In this document: positions 24,447 to 32,348 of the stretch, piece after piece
How the letters are laid out: each line of letters starts with the position of its first letter
Numbering within the stretch: the first letter of the stretch is position 1
Assembly (NCBI RefSeq): GCF_014230305.1
Contig: NZ_JACLAU010000001.1
Coordinates: 248,001-312,000 of the forward strand
Source: Novosphingobium aerophilum
GTDB taxonomy: Bacteria > Pseudomonadota > Alphaproteobacteria > Sphingomonadales > Sphingomonadaceae
DNA length: 64,000 nucleotides
Direction: 5' to 3'
Notes under the pieces: model-generated
What the model saw: only the letters and a program-made list of their open reading frames with translations
Told to the model about the DNA's origin: nothing
Database searches by the model: none
Made by a program: the position numbers and the translations under genes

Positions 24447-25681
24447 GTGCTGTCTCCCACCGCGATCATGCGGATGTCGTTCACGTTGGTGCGCGTTGGC
24501 CCGGTCTTGATCAGACCGCCGAAACTGTCGAACAGGTCATAGCTGCGGTTACCGGCCAGCGCGTCGAAGCAGGCCTGGGCCGGGGCGCGAACGTCCGAAT
24601 CGAAGTAGCCGCCGGCATTGTCCTCGCTGCCGTCGATCCCGTCGCTGTCGCCTGCCAGGGCGGCGATCGGCGCGCCGTCGGGCAGGCCGGCCATCAGCCG
24701 GGTCAGGTATTCGAGGTTCGGCCCGCCGCGCCCGTCCGTGGCCTTCACCCGGACGGTCAGCTCGCCGCCGGTGAGGATCAGGTGGCGGCCCGGCCGGCTG
24801 GCCAGGTCCAGGGCCAGGGCCGCGTGGTCGCGACCGGTTTCGGTCGCATCGCCGGTCAATTCGTCGCCTGGCCGGATCACGTTCCAGCCCTGGGCGCGGG
24901 CGGCCCGCTCCACCGCGTCGAGCGCGGTCCGGCCGTTCGCCACGATCTCGACCGGATGGATCGGGGCATCGACCCCATTCCAGTTCAGCACCGCCTGGGC
25001 CAGACCCGGGCTAACCTCCCAGCCATAGTGTTCGAGGATGTCCAGCGCCCGTTGCGGCTCGAACGGTGCCGCAATCGAAGGACCCGATGCGATGGCCGCG
25101 GGATCATCCCCGGCCACGTCCGAGATCAGGAAGGTATGCATGTCGCCCGCTGCCTCGGCCGCCGCGGCGGCCAGCCGGCCACCCTTCACTTGCGAGAGAT
25201 GGCGCCGGACCAGATTGATCTCTCCGATCGGCGCTCCCGACTTGACCAGATGGTCGGTGATCCGGGCCTTCATCGGCAGGAACAGCCCCGGGATCGGCTG
25301 GCACAGCAGGGCCGATCCCCCGCCCGAGATCAGGAACACCACCCGGTCGCCCGGCGCGGCCGTACCGGCGAGGCGGCGGATCGTCTCCCCGGCCGTCAGG
25401 CTGGCCGAATCCGGCACCGGATGGCTCGCCTCGATCACCTCGATTCCGCCCGTATCGCCGCGCGCGCCATGGCCATAGCGGGTGACCACGCAGCCGATGA
25501 CCTCGCCGGGCAGCTCCGCGGCGGCGACCTCGGCCATCGCGGCTGCGGCCTTGCCGCAGCCCAGGACGATGGTGCGGCCGCGAGCCGGGGTGGACGGCAG
25601 CCGGCCGCCCAGGGCCGTCGGCGCGCTTGCCGCATCGACGCCGGCCAGGAACAGCGAGGTCAGGAGGGGTCGCAGCGACAT
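24443..25681 (-). CDS. Glycerate 2-kinase (GckA/TtuD, DUF4147 family)
   Basis: 412 residues from ATG 25681 (ribosome site GGAAGGATC); an upstream in-frame start at 25717 is less likely. The family blocks are GCGKAAAAMAEVA near residues 40-52, FLISGGGSALLCQPIPG in the middle, ISDVAGDDPAAIASGP, and the C-terminal LTGGELTVRV and AGDSDGIDGSEDNAGGY. It phosphorylates D-glycerate to 2-phosphoglycerate, which enters lower glycolysis. It is the first enzyme gene behind the TonB receptor and overlaps the glycosidase gene by 4 nt. Confidence 0.93.
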   Translation of the reverse strand: MSLRPLLTSLFLAGVDAASAPTALGGRLPSTPARGRTIVLGCGKAAAAMAEVAAAELPGEVIGCVVTRYGHGARGDTGGIEVIEASHPVPDSASLTAGETIRRLAGTAAPGDRVVFLISGGGSALLCQPIPGLFLPMKARITDHLVKSGAPIGEINLVRRHLSQVKGGRLAAAAAEAAGDMHTFLISDVAGDDPAAIASGPSIAAPFEPQRALDILEHYGWEVSPGLAQAVLNWNGVDAPIHPVEIVANGRTALDAVERAARAQGWNVIRPGDELTGDATETGRDHAALALDLASRPGRHLILTGGELTVRVKATDGRGGPNLEYLTRLMAGLPDGAPIAALAGDSDGIDGSEDNAGGYFDSDVRAPAQACFDALAGNRSYDLFDSFGGLIKTGPTRTNVNDIRMIAVGDST

Positions 25682-25721
25682 GGTGATCCTTCCGGGGTGG
25701 AGCGCCCGGGCTATCACGAAG

Positions 25722-25752
25722 CCCGGTGCGACGGCACTGCCGTCGCACCGGG
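25722..25752 (-). promoter_or_regulatory. Intercistronic hairpin between TonB receptor and glycerate kinase
   Basis: Perfect 13-bp arms cccggtgcgacgg and ccgtcgcaccggg with a 5-nt loop. It starts 12 bp after the receptor stop on the minus strand. No T-run follows, so it is more likely an mRNA-stabilising or attenuating hairpin than a full terminator. A comparable hairpin follows the second receptor at 38153-38181. Confidence 0.65.
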
Positions 25753-25764
25753 TGGGGGAGAGCC

Positions 25765-28284
25765 TTAGAACGAGTAGGCGATCCGGCCCATCACGCGCCG
25801 CGGCAGGACCGGGCGGCCGACGAAGAAGGCTCCGTTCGCGGCCTGGTTGTTGTCCTGACGGGGCGAACCCTCGGTCACGGCCGCGCTGTTGAACACGTTG
25901 AACACGTTCACGCTGACCCGCACCGAGCTGGCGCCGAGGGGCATCCGGTAGCCCGCGTCGAAGTTGGCCACGTTCCAGCCCTTGAGCCGGATCGTGTTGT
26001 TCGAGGCGGTGAAATTGTCACCGGTGTAGTTGGTGAAGAAGGACGCATCCAGCGTGCCATCGTCATAGTACAGCCCGGCGTTGTAGAGCACTTCGGGCTG
26101 GCGCTCGACATTGTTGCCGATGAAGGCGGGGGTCGTGTCGAAGGCGATGTACTTGGCGCTCTGGATGGTCAGATCGCCGTTGAAGCGCAGGTTCTTCATC
26201 AGCTTGAGGTCCAGCGTGGCCTCCACGCCGTAGCTCTCGGTGCCGACCAGGTTGACCCGCTCGATGAAGCCGCCAGCGCCGTCGTTGACGAAAAGGACCT
26301 GCCGGCGATTGTCGAGCCGGGTGTAGATCAGGGCCGCGGTCATCGAGAACTGCGGCTGGCTGACCTTGATGCCCGCTTCGGCCTGCTTGATGATCTCGGC
26401 GGTGTAGCTCTGCGTCCCCGGCGAGAGGCTGGCATTGGCCGCAGTGCCGGTCGGCAGGGTCTTGAACGCCACCGACCGCAGTTCGGGGAAGAAGAACCCG
26501 CGCGAGCCGTTGGCATAGAGGCTGACCCGGTCGGTCAGCTTGTAGAGCGCACCCACGGCGAGCGCCCATTCGGTGGTCGAGACCTTGCCGGTCAGGAAGC
26601 CGCCGTTGCCCCAGATCACGTCGCGCAGCGCCGACGAGAGGTTCGCCGTGGTGCTGTCGGTGATCGTGGTCGACGTCCGCTCGCGGCTGATATCGCCGTT
26701 GATCGTCTCGATGCGGCCGCCGATGTCCAGGTTGAAGCGGCTGCCGATCTTCATCTGGTCAGCGAAGTAACCGGCATAGCGCTCGGCCTTGTGCCAGTTG
26801 TTGACGTAACCGGCACCCGCGTTGAGCAGGCCGTTGTTGCTGACGATGGTCTGCCCGCCGGTGGCCGGGTTGGTGACGACCAGGTTGACCAGCCGCGGCC
26901 GGTTGTTGAATTCAGCCAGGTACGTGGTGGTGACGTTGTAGTCCCCGGCGCTGGCCCGGCCATAGAAGCCGCCGAAGGTCAGCGCATGATCGACCGCGCC
27001 GGTCTGCAGCTTCTTCGTCAGGTTGAGCTCGGCGGTGAAGTCCCGCGCCGGGCGGACGCGATCGGTGAAGCGGTTGGCGAAGAGCAGGAAGTTCGACGGC
27101 ACGGCGCCCCCGCCGAAGAAGGTGAACTGGGCGTTGGCCGGCGCGCCGAGACTGCGGTTGGTCAGGAAGCTCTGCAGGGTCTCGGGGACGTTGATCACGC
27201 CGTCACCGTCGGCCCACAGCCCGAACTTGTGCTTGTAGTCGCTGAACTTGAACTTGCCGTTCAGCGCCCAGCCGCTGTCCCCGAAGTCCTTGTCGAAGGT
27301 CAGCCCGATCATGCCGCCCTTGGTCCGGACACCCTCGTTGATGTCCGAATTGAAGGTACCGGTGGGGGTGCGGAAGCCGAGGCCCGCGGTGTTGAACTGG
27401 TTCTGCACCGAATTGACGACCGCGCCGTCGTTGCCGGCCAGGCGCTGCCGGGTCGGCCCGCTGAGCGGGATCGGTAGGTAGAACTGGACCTGGTCGTCGA
27501 TGTACTGACCCAGCACCTTCACGTTGCCACTGCCGTCGCTGAAGCGGTACTCTAGGTTGCCGCGCACCTGGCCGCCCTTGGTGTCCAGGTTGGTGCGGAT
27601 CGGGCCCTTGTCGGTGCGGTAGAAGGCGGCGAGCGAGAAGTAGACGTTGTTGCCGAGCGGGCCGCTCAGCGCCACGTCACCGCGATAGCGGTCGCGCTGG
27701 GCAACTTCGAGCTGCACCGTGCCCTCCAGGCGGTCACCACCGGTCTTGCTGATGTAGTTGATCAGGCCGGCGACCGAGCCGGGGCCGAACAGGTTCGACA
27801 CACCGCCGCGCACGAATTCGAGCCGGCTGATGCCCAGATCGTTGCGGGCATAGACGTCGTAGGCCGAGGAGTTGAGCCCGAACGACGAAAGCACGGCGAT
27901 GCCATCGTACATCAGCGGGGTGAACTGGTACTGGCCGCCCGAGGGCAGGCCCTTGACGAAGATGTTCGACGCCACTTCGCCGCCGCCGCCGTCGGCCTTG
28001 ATGGTCGGGATGGTGTTGAGGATGTCGGCCTGGCTGGACACGCCGGCGCGGGCAAGCGCCTGGGTGCTGACCTGGCTCACGGCGAGCGGGGTATCCAGCG
28101 CCACGCGCGAGCGGCTGGTGCCGGTGACGATGATTTCGGCCTGGTCGATTCCCGCAGTGTCGGTGCTGGCGTCCTCGCCGGCAGCCGTGGCGCCCTGCGG
28201 GGCGGCGGCCTGGGCCTGGACCGCGGCGGGCGCGATGGCCAGGGCCGAAACGCCGGCCAGCATGATCAGGGAAATGCGCTTCAT
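25765..28284 (-). CDS. TonB-dependent outer-membrane receptor
   Basis: 839 residues with a signal peptide (cleaved near VQAQ). A TonB-box-like AEIIVTGTSR precedes the plug domain (about 50-170, with QADILNTIPTIKADGGGGEV and ISRLEFVRGGVSNLFGPGSV AGLINYIS elements). The 22-strand barrel ends in RVMGRIAYSF with the terminal Phe needed for assembly. The start is ATG 28284 behind AGGAGGG. It is the first gene of the minus-strand glycerate/glycosidase run, so it is probably the outer-membrane importer of that substrate. No SusD-like partner is present, as is normal in alphaproteobacteria. Confidence 0.93.
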   Translation of the reverse strand: MKRISLIMLAGVSALAIAPAAVQAQAAAPQGATAAGEDASTDTAGIDQAEIIVTGTSRSRVALDTPLAVSQVSTQALARAGVSSQADILNTIPTIKADGGGGEVASNIFVKGLPSGGQYQFTPLMYDGIAVLSSFGLNSSAYDVYARNDLGISRLEFVRGGVSNLFGPGSVAGLINYISKTGGDRLEGTVQLEVAQRDRYRGDVALSGPLGNNVYFSLAAFYRTDKGPIRTNLDTKGGQVRGNLEYRFSDGSGNVKVLGQYIDDQVQFYLPIPLSGPTRQRLAGNDGAVVNSVQNQFNTAGLGFRTPTGTFNSDINEGVRTKGGMIGLTFDKDFGDSGWALNGKFKFSDYKHKFGLWADGDGVINVPETLQSFLTNRSLGAPANAQFTFFGGGAVPSNFLLFANRFTDRVRPARDFTAELNLTKKLQTGAVDHALTFGGFYGRASAGDYNVTTTYLAEFNNRPRLVNLVVTNPATGGQTIVSNNGLLNAGAGYVNNWHKAERYAGYFADQMKIGSRFNLDIGGRIETINGDISRERTSTTITDSTTANLSSALRDVIWGNGGFLTGKVSTTEWALAVGALYKLTDRVSLYANGSRGFFFPELRSVAFKTLPTGTAANASLSPGTQSYTAEIIKQAEAGIKVSQPQFSMTAALIYTRLDNRRQVLFVNDGAGGFIERVNLVGTESYGVEATLDLKLMKNLRFNGDLTIQSAKYIAFDTTPAFIGNNVERQPEVLYNAGLYYDDGTLDASFFTNYTGDNFTASNNTIRLKGWNVANFDAGYRMPLGASSVRVSVNVFNVFNSAAVTEGSPRQDNNQAANGAFFVGRPVLPRRVMGRIAYSF

Positions 28285-28429
28285 GGGGAATCCCTCCTCT
28301 GCACTGCGCCCCTGGCTCGGGGCGTTCGTTGCGAGGCTGGTACCACCCCTTCACACCATTTATAACCCGGGATGAGTATTAATAAGCGTTCTAATGTCCA
28401 TCAGGACAGGTCGGGCGGTTCGGCCCGGT
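28285..28429 (-). promoter_or_regulatory. Promoter region of the TonB receptor-glycerate locus
   Basis: 145 bp including an unusually AT-rich stretch (28355-28395). On the minus strand TTATAAAT lies at about 28357-28364 and is a plausible -10; no strong -35 was seen. The HxlR stop is at its right edge, so HxlR transcription may read through. Confidence 0.4.
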
Positions 28430-28801
28430 TCAGCGGGACTGGTAGCGGGCTCGGGCCGCGAGCACCTGATCGGCATGGCGGGTGGCCCATGTGACCAGTT
28501 GCGCGACGGTCGCGGCGAGGGACTGCCCCAGCGGCGTGATCGTGTACTCGACCGTGACCGGTACGGTGGCGAAGGCCGAACGGTCGACCAGGCCGTCGCG
28601 CTCCATATCCTTGAGGGTCTGCGACAGCATTTTCTGCGAGATTCCCGGGACCTGCCGACGCAGGGCATTGAAGCGCAGCGGCCCGGCGCTCAGCAGGCCC
28701 AGAACCAGCACGGTCCATTTGTCGCCGATCCGGTCGAGCATCATCCGGGTCGGACAGTCGGGATCATAGGGGTTCCAGGGCGGCAGGGATTCGTCGGCCA
28801 T
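28430..28801 (-). CDS. HxlR-family transcriptional regulator
   Basis: 123 residues. The single winged helix-turn-helix domain is characteristic: DRIGDKWTVLVLGLLSAGPL, RFNALRRQVPGISQKMLSQT and LKDMERDGLVDR, then the wing VEYTITPLGQSL. A Cys at position 16 (DPDCPTRM) sits where HypR/QorR-type members have a redox-sensing Cys. It is divergent from the SnoaL-like gene across a 109-bp gap, and the pair probably forms a regulator-target unit. Sensed signal is unknown; electrophile or quinone stress is common for the family. Confidence 0.9.
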   Translation of the reverse strand: MADESLPPWNPYDPDCPTRMMLDRIGDKWTVLVLGLLSAGPLRFNALRRQVPGISQKMLSQTLKDMERDGLVDRSAFATVPVTVEYTITPLGQSLAATVAQLVTWATRHADQVLAARARYQSR

Positions 28802-28910
28802 CGGTTACCTCGTGGTGACCAGGGCACGGCAAGGTGCCTTCTTTTGCCCTTATAGTCCGTTGGGTATCAGGTTTCCATTGGGAACTAACAACCAGAAGGA
28901 CTGCGCCATC

Positions 28911-29651
28911 ATGATGAGCCCGAGTGCTGCCGCCACCGCACTGCTGACCAACCGCAACCCGGCCGCGATCGACGGCTTCCTCGGCGGGCATGGTGTGGAC
29001 CTGGATCGGCTGCGCGATCTTGCCGAAATGCTGGCGGTTGCCGAGGGCCTCTCGCTGACCATCCATCGGGTGATCGAGGACGGTGACTGGGCGGTGGTTC
29101 ATGCCACTCAGACCGGACTGGCCTCGGGACCCTTGGTGGTGTTCGATGTCATGCGGGTGGTAGATGGCCGGATCGTCGCGCATCACGATGCGGCCGCGGC
29201 GATGGCTCCGCCCAATCCCTCCGGCCGGACCCAGGTCGATGGACCGGTCGCTGTCGGCGACCCCGGTCTGACAGACACGAGCCGCGCTCTCGTCAGGGAT
29301 TTCGTCGAGTCGATCCTGATCGGTGCCCGCTACGACGAGCTGCCCCGGTTCATCGCTGGCGATGACTATGCCCAGCACAATTCCCAGATCGCCGACGGTT
29401 TGTCCGGTCTGGGGGCCGCACTGGACGCCCTCGCCGCACAGGGACTGGCGATGGTCTACACCACCCTCCACCAGGTGGTGGCCCAAGGGCACTTCGTCTT
29501 CACCCGGTCGACCGGGCGCCTGGGCGACACGCCGATGGCCTATTTCGATCTGTTCCGGGTCGACCATGGCAAGATCGTCGAACACTGGGACATCATGCAG
29601 CCGATCCCGGCGGACAGATTGCGGTTCGGCTCGGCGCCACAGCGCGCTTGA
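28911..29651 (+). CDS. Two-lobed SnoaL/NTF2-like protein
   Basis: 246 residues from ATG 28911 behind AGAAGGA; longer frames lack support. It looks like an internal duplication: each half ends in a similar strand pattern, FDVMRVVDGRIVAHHDAAAA and FDLFRVDHGKIVEHWDIMQP. This is the signature of SnoaL-like polyketide-cyclase or NTF2-like small domains. Such proteins act as cyclases, isomerases or hydrolases or bind small hydrophobic ligands. Divergence from an HxlR regulator suggests induction by a small reactive compound. Exact activity cannot be assigned. Confidence 0.82.
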   Translation: MMSPSAAATALLTNRNPAAIDGFLGGHGVDLDRLRDLAEMLAVAEGLSLTIHRVIEDGDWAVVHATQTGLASGPLVVFDVMRVVDGRIVAHHDAAAAMAPPNPSGRTQVDGPVAVGDPGLTDTSRALVRDFVESILIGARYDELPRFIAGDDYAQHNSQIADGLSGLGAALDALAAQGLAMVYTTLHQVVAQGHFVFTRSTGRLGDTPMAYFDLFRVDHGKIVEHWDIMQPIPADRLRFGSAPQRA

Positions 29652-29663
29652 GTGCGCTGGCCA

Positions 29664-29682
29664 GTTCCGGCCGGGCCGGAAC
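29664..29682 (+). terminator. Hairpin after the SnoaL-like gene
   Basis: gttccggcc-g-ggccggaac is a perfect inverted repeat with 9-base arms, 12 bp after the stop. No T-tract follows, so an intrinsic terminator is uncertain; the 1-nt centre means the real loop would open several pairs. Confidence 0.35.
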
Positions 29683-29903
29683 CGGGTCCTCCCGCCCGTC
29701 GGTGAGGGCCGGATCATCCGATCGGACCTCCTGCCTTGAGCAGATCCCGACCCGAAACCCGGGAGTGGACATGGCGGCGCAGTCGGTCAATCCTGTCCTG
29801 GCGGCGATCGGTCCGGGTGCTGGCTGCCCAGCATGGGGCGCTTGACGTATTGGCAAGGCGTCAGTTCCGGACCAGCTTGCCTCGGCGATCTGGGGGGAAT
29901 GGC

Positions 29904-32321
29904 ATGTTGATCGGAACGTTCGCCAAGGCCGGCCGCGCGCTGGGTTATACTCTTGCGCTGCCCGCGGCGGCCCTGGCCATTCCTCCGGTGCAGGCCGAGC
30001 CGGTGCAGGAACAGCGCCGCCCGGCCGGGCTCGAGGCACCTGGGCGGATCGTTGTCGATCACTGGGGCATAGCCCATATCCAGGCGGCCAGCCGTCGCGA
30101 TGCGTTCTTCCTCCAGGGCTACAATGCCGCGCGCGAGCGGCTGTGGCAGATGGACCTGTGGCGCAAGCGGGGTCTCGGCCGCCTGGCGGCGAGCTTCGGC
30201 CCGTCCTTCGCCGACCGGGACCGCGCCGCCCGCCTGTTTCTCTACCGCGGCGACATGGCGGCGGAATGGGCCACTTATCCGGCCGGGGCCCGGGCCATGA
30301 CCGAGGCCTTCGTCGCCGGGGTCAACGCCTGGATCGCCGAAGTGGACAGCGGCCGGGCGCCCCTGCCGCGCGAATTCGTCCTGACCGGATCGCGGCCCGA
30401 GCGCTTCACTGTCGATGACGTGGTCCGCATCCGCAGCCATACGCTGGTGAGCAATGTCTCGGCCGAGGTCCAGCGCGCCCGGGCGGTGTGCCGGGGCGGA
30501 CTGCCGCTCGAGACGCTGCGCCGCAAGCTCGAGCCTGCGCACGAACCTGTCGTGCCCAGGGGGCTCGATCCCTGCGCCGTGCCGGACGATGTGCTCAAGA
30601 CCTACCTGCTGGCGACCGGGGAGGTCGCGTTCGACGGGGTGAAGCTGGCCGCGGCTCCGGTCGATGTCCGGCTGGCCATGGCCGATCGCAACGACCAGTC
30701 CGAGGGATCGAACAATTGGGTGGTCGATTCCACGCATTCCGCGACCGGGCGGCCGATCCTCGCCAACGATCCGCACCGCGGGCACACCATGCCCTCGCTG
30801 CGCTATCTGGTCGACGTCAGCGCTCCCGGGCTGCACTTCGCCGGGGCCGGCGAGCCGGCGCTTCCCGGGGTGACCTTCGGCCACAACGACCAGGTCGCCT
30901 GGGGCATCACGATCTTCTACGCCGATCAGGAAGACCTCTACGTCTACCGAACCAGCAAGGACCATCCGGGCCGCTATTGGTACCAGGGCCGGTGGGAGCC
31001 GTTCACGGTCGAGACCGAGCCGCTCGCGGTGAAGGGCGAGGGCGATCGTCCGGTCGAGCTGAAGTTCACCCGCCACGGCCCGGTCATCCGCGAGGACCCC
31101 GACAAGGGTCTCGCCTTTGCCCTGCGCACGGTCTGGACCCAGCCTGGAGCGGCCGGCTACTTCCACGCTGCGTGGTTCCTCGATGCCCGGGACTGGTCCG
31201 GGTTCGAACAGGCCCACAAGTCCTGGGGGGCGCCGCCGCTCAACCTGGTTTTCGCCAGCGCTGCGGGCGAGATCGGCTGGCGCGCCTCGGCGTATGTGCC
31301 CCGGCGCAAGGGCTGGGACGGGCTGCTGCCGGTGCCCGGCGACGGTCGCTATGAATGGCAGGGCCTGATCGCGGCCGATGACTTGCCGATGCAACGCAAC
31401 CCGCCGCGCGGCTTCGTCGCCACGGCCAATCACATGAACCTGGACCCCGGCTACGATTCCGCCCGCCAGCCGATCGGCTTCGAATGGGCCGACCGCTCGC
31501 GCATCGATCGCATCGAGGAACTGCTCGCCAGCCGCCCCCGCCACAGCCTGGCCGACATGGCGGCGATCCAGACCGACGTGACCAGTCCGCTCGCCCGCCG
31601 GAGCGTGGCGCTGATCGCCGCGACGGGCCCCTTCACCGGCGACGCAGCGCGCGCGGCGGCGCTGCTGCAGGGTTGGGACGGACGCGAGGACGTCGACAGC
31701 GCGCCTGCGGCCCTGTTCGAGGTCTGGCTGGACCGGCACTTCCGCGGGGCGGTTGCCGATGCGGTGGCGGGGCCGGAGCTGCGCGACCTGATCCGCACGG
31801 GCCTTGCCGCGGGCATGGTCGACTGGCTGGCCCGGCTCGATCCGCGCCTCGGGGCCGATCCGCGCGCGGTCCGCCAGCAGGTGATCGCCACCTCACTGGC
31901 GGCGGCCTGGGCCGATGTCGCCAAGCGGCTGGGCCCCGATCCGGCCCGCTGGCGCTGGGGCGACCTGCACCAGGCCCGCTTCGTCTCGCCCGTGGCGGCC
32001 CTCGCCAGTCCGGCCGAGCGGGCGCAGTGGAGCGTCGGGCCCTTGCAGGTGGGCGGATCGGCCAGCACGCCGATGGCCGGAGGCTTCCGCGCCGGAGGGT
32101 TCGAGGTGAACGCCGGTGCCGCGGTCCGCATGGTGCTGGACGTCGGCGCCTGGGACAACTCGCGCGTGACCAACATGCCCGGGCAGTCGGGCGATCCCTA
32201 CAGCCCGCATTACCGCGACCTGTTCCCGCGCTGGGCCGCCAGGGAGAATGTCCCCTTCCTGTTCAGCCCGGCCGCGGTCGAGGCCAACGCCGAACGGGTA
32301 ATCGAACTGCGTCCGCGTTGA
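29904..32321 (+). CDS. Penicillin-acylase-family Ntn hydrolase (S45), exported
   Basis: 805-residue precursor from ATG 29904 behind GGGGGGAAT. A signal peptide (to about residue 33, ending VQAE) precedes the alpha subunit, which starts RIVVDHWGIAHIQAASRRDA and includes FLQGYNAARERLWQMDLWR. A spacer ends at the autocatalytic cleavage site; the nucleophile is Ser269 in EGSNNWVV. Oxyanion residues are in NDPHRGHTMPSLRY and in TANHMNLD. Mature S45 enzymes are periplasmic heterodimers that hydrolyse amides such as penicillin G, aculeacin A or acyl-homoserine lactones. This substrate is unknown. Confidence 0.92.
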   Translation: MLIGTFAKAGRALGYTLALPAAALAIPPVQAEPVQEQRRPAGLEAPGRIVVDHWGIAHIQAASRRDAFFLQGYNAARERLWQMDLWRKRGLGRLAASFGPSFADRDRAARLFLYRGDMAAEWATYPAGARAMTEAFVAGVNAWIAEVDSGRAPLPREFVLTGSRPERFTVDDVVRIRSHTLVSNVSAEVQRARAVCRGGLPLETLRRKLEPAHEPVVPRGLDPCAVPDDVLKTYLLATGEVAFDGVKLAAAPVDVRLAMADRNDQSEGSNNWVVDSTHSATGRPILANDPHRGHTMPSLRYLVDVSAPGLHFAGAGEPALPGVTFGHNDQVAWGITIFYADQEDLYVYRTSKDHPGRYWYQGRWEPFTVETEPLAVKGEGDRPVELKFTRHGPVIREDPDKGLAFALRTVWTQPGAAGYFHAAWFLDARDWSGFEQAHKSWGAPPLNLVFASAAGEIGWRASAYVPRRKGWDGLLPVPGDGRYEWQGLIAADDLPMQRNPPRGFVATANHMNLDPGYDSARQPIGFEWADRSRIDRIEELLASRPRHSLADMAAIQTDVTSPLARRSVALIAATGPFTGDAARAAALLQGWDGREDVDSAPAALFEVWLDRHFRGAVADAVAGPELRDLIRTGLAAGMVDWLARLDPRLGADPRAVRQQVIATSLAAAWADVAKRLGPDPARWRWGDLHQARFVSPVAALASPAERAQWSVGPLQVGGSASTPMAGGFRAGGFEVNAGAAVRMVLDVGAWDNSRVTNMPGQSGDPYSPHYRDLFPRWAARENVPFLFSPAAVEANAERVIELRPR

Positions 32322-32348
32322 GCCTGCCCCAAGGGGTCGGCCAGCGGG

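Noticed and set aside
28812-28910. Longer start for the SnoaL-like gene at 28812
   Set aside because: The extension has no ribosome site and would occupy the divergent promoter; ATG 28911 has AGAAGGA upstream.
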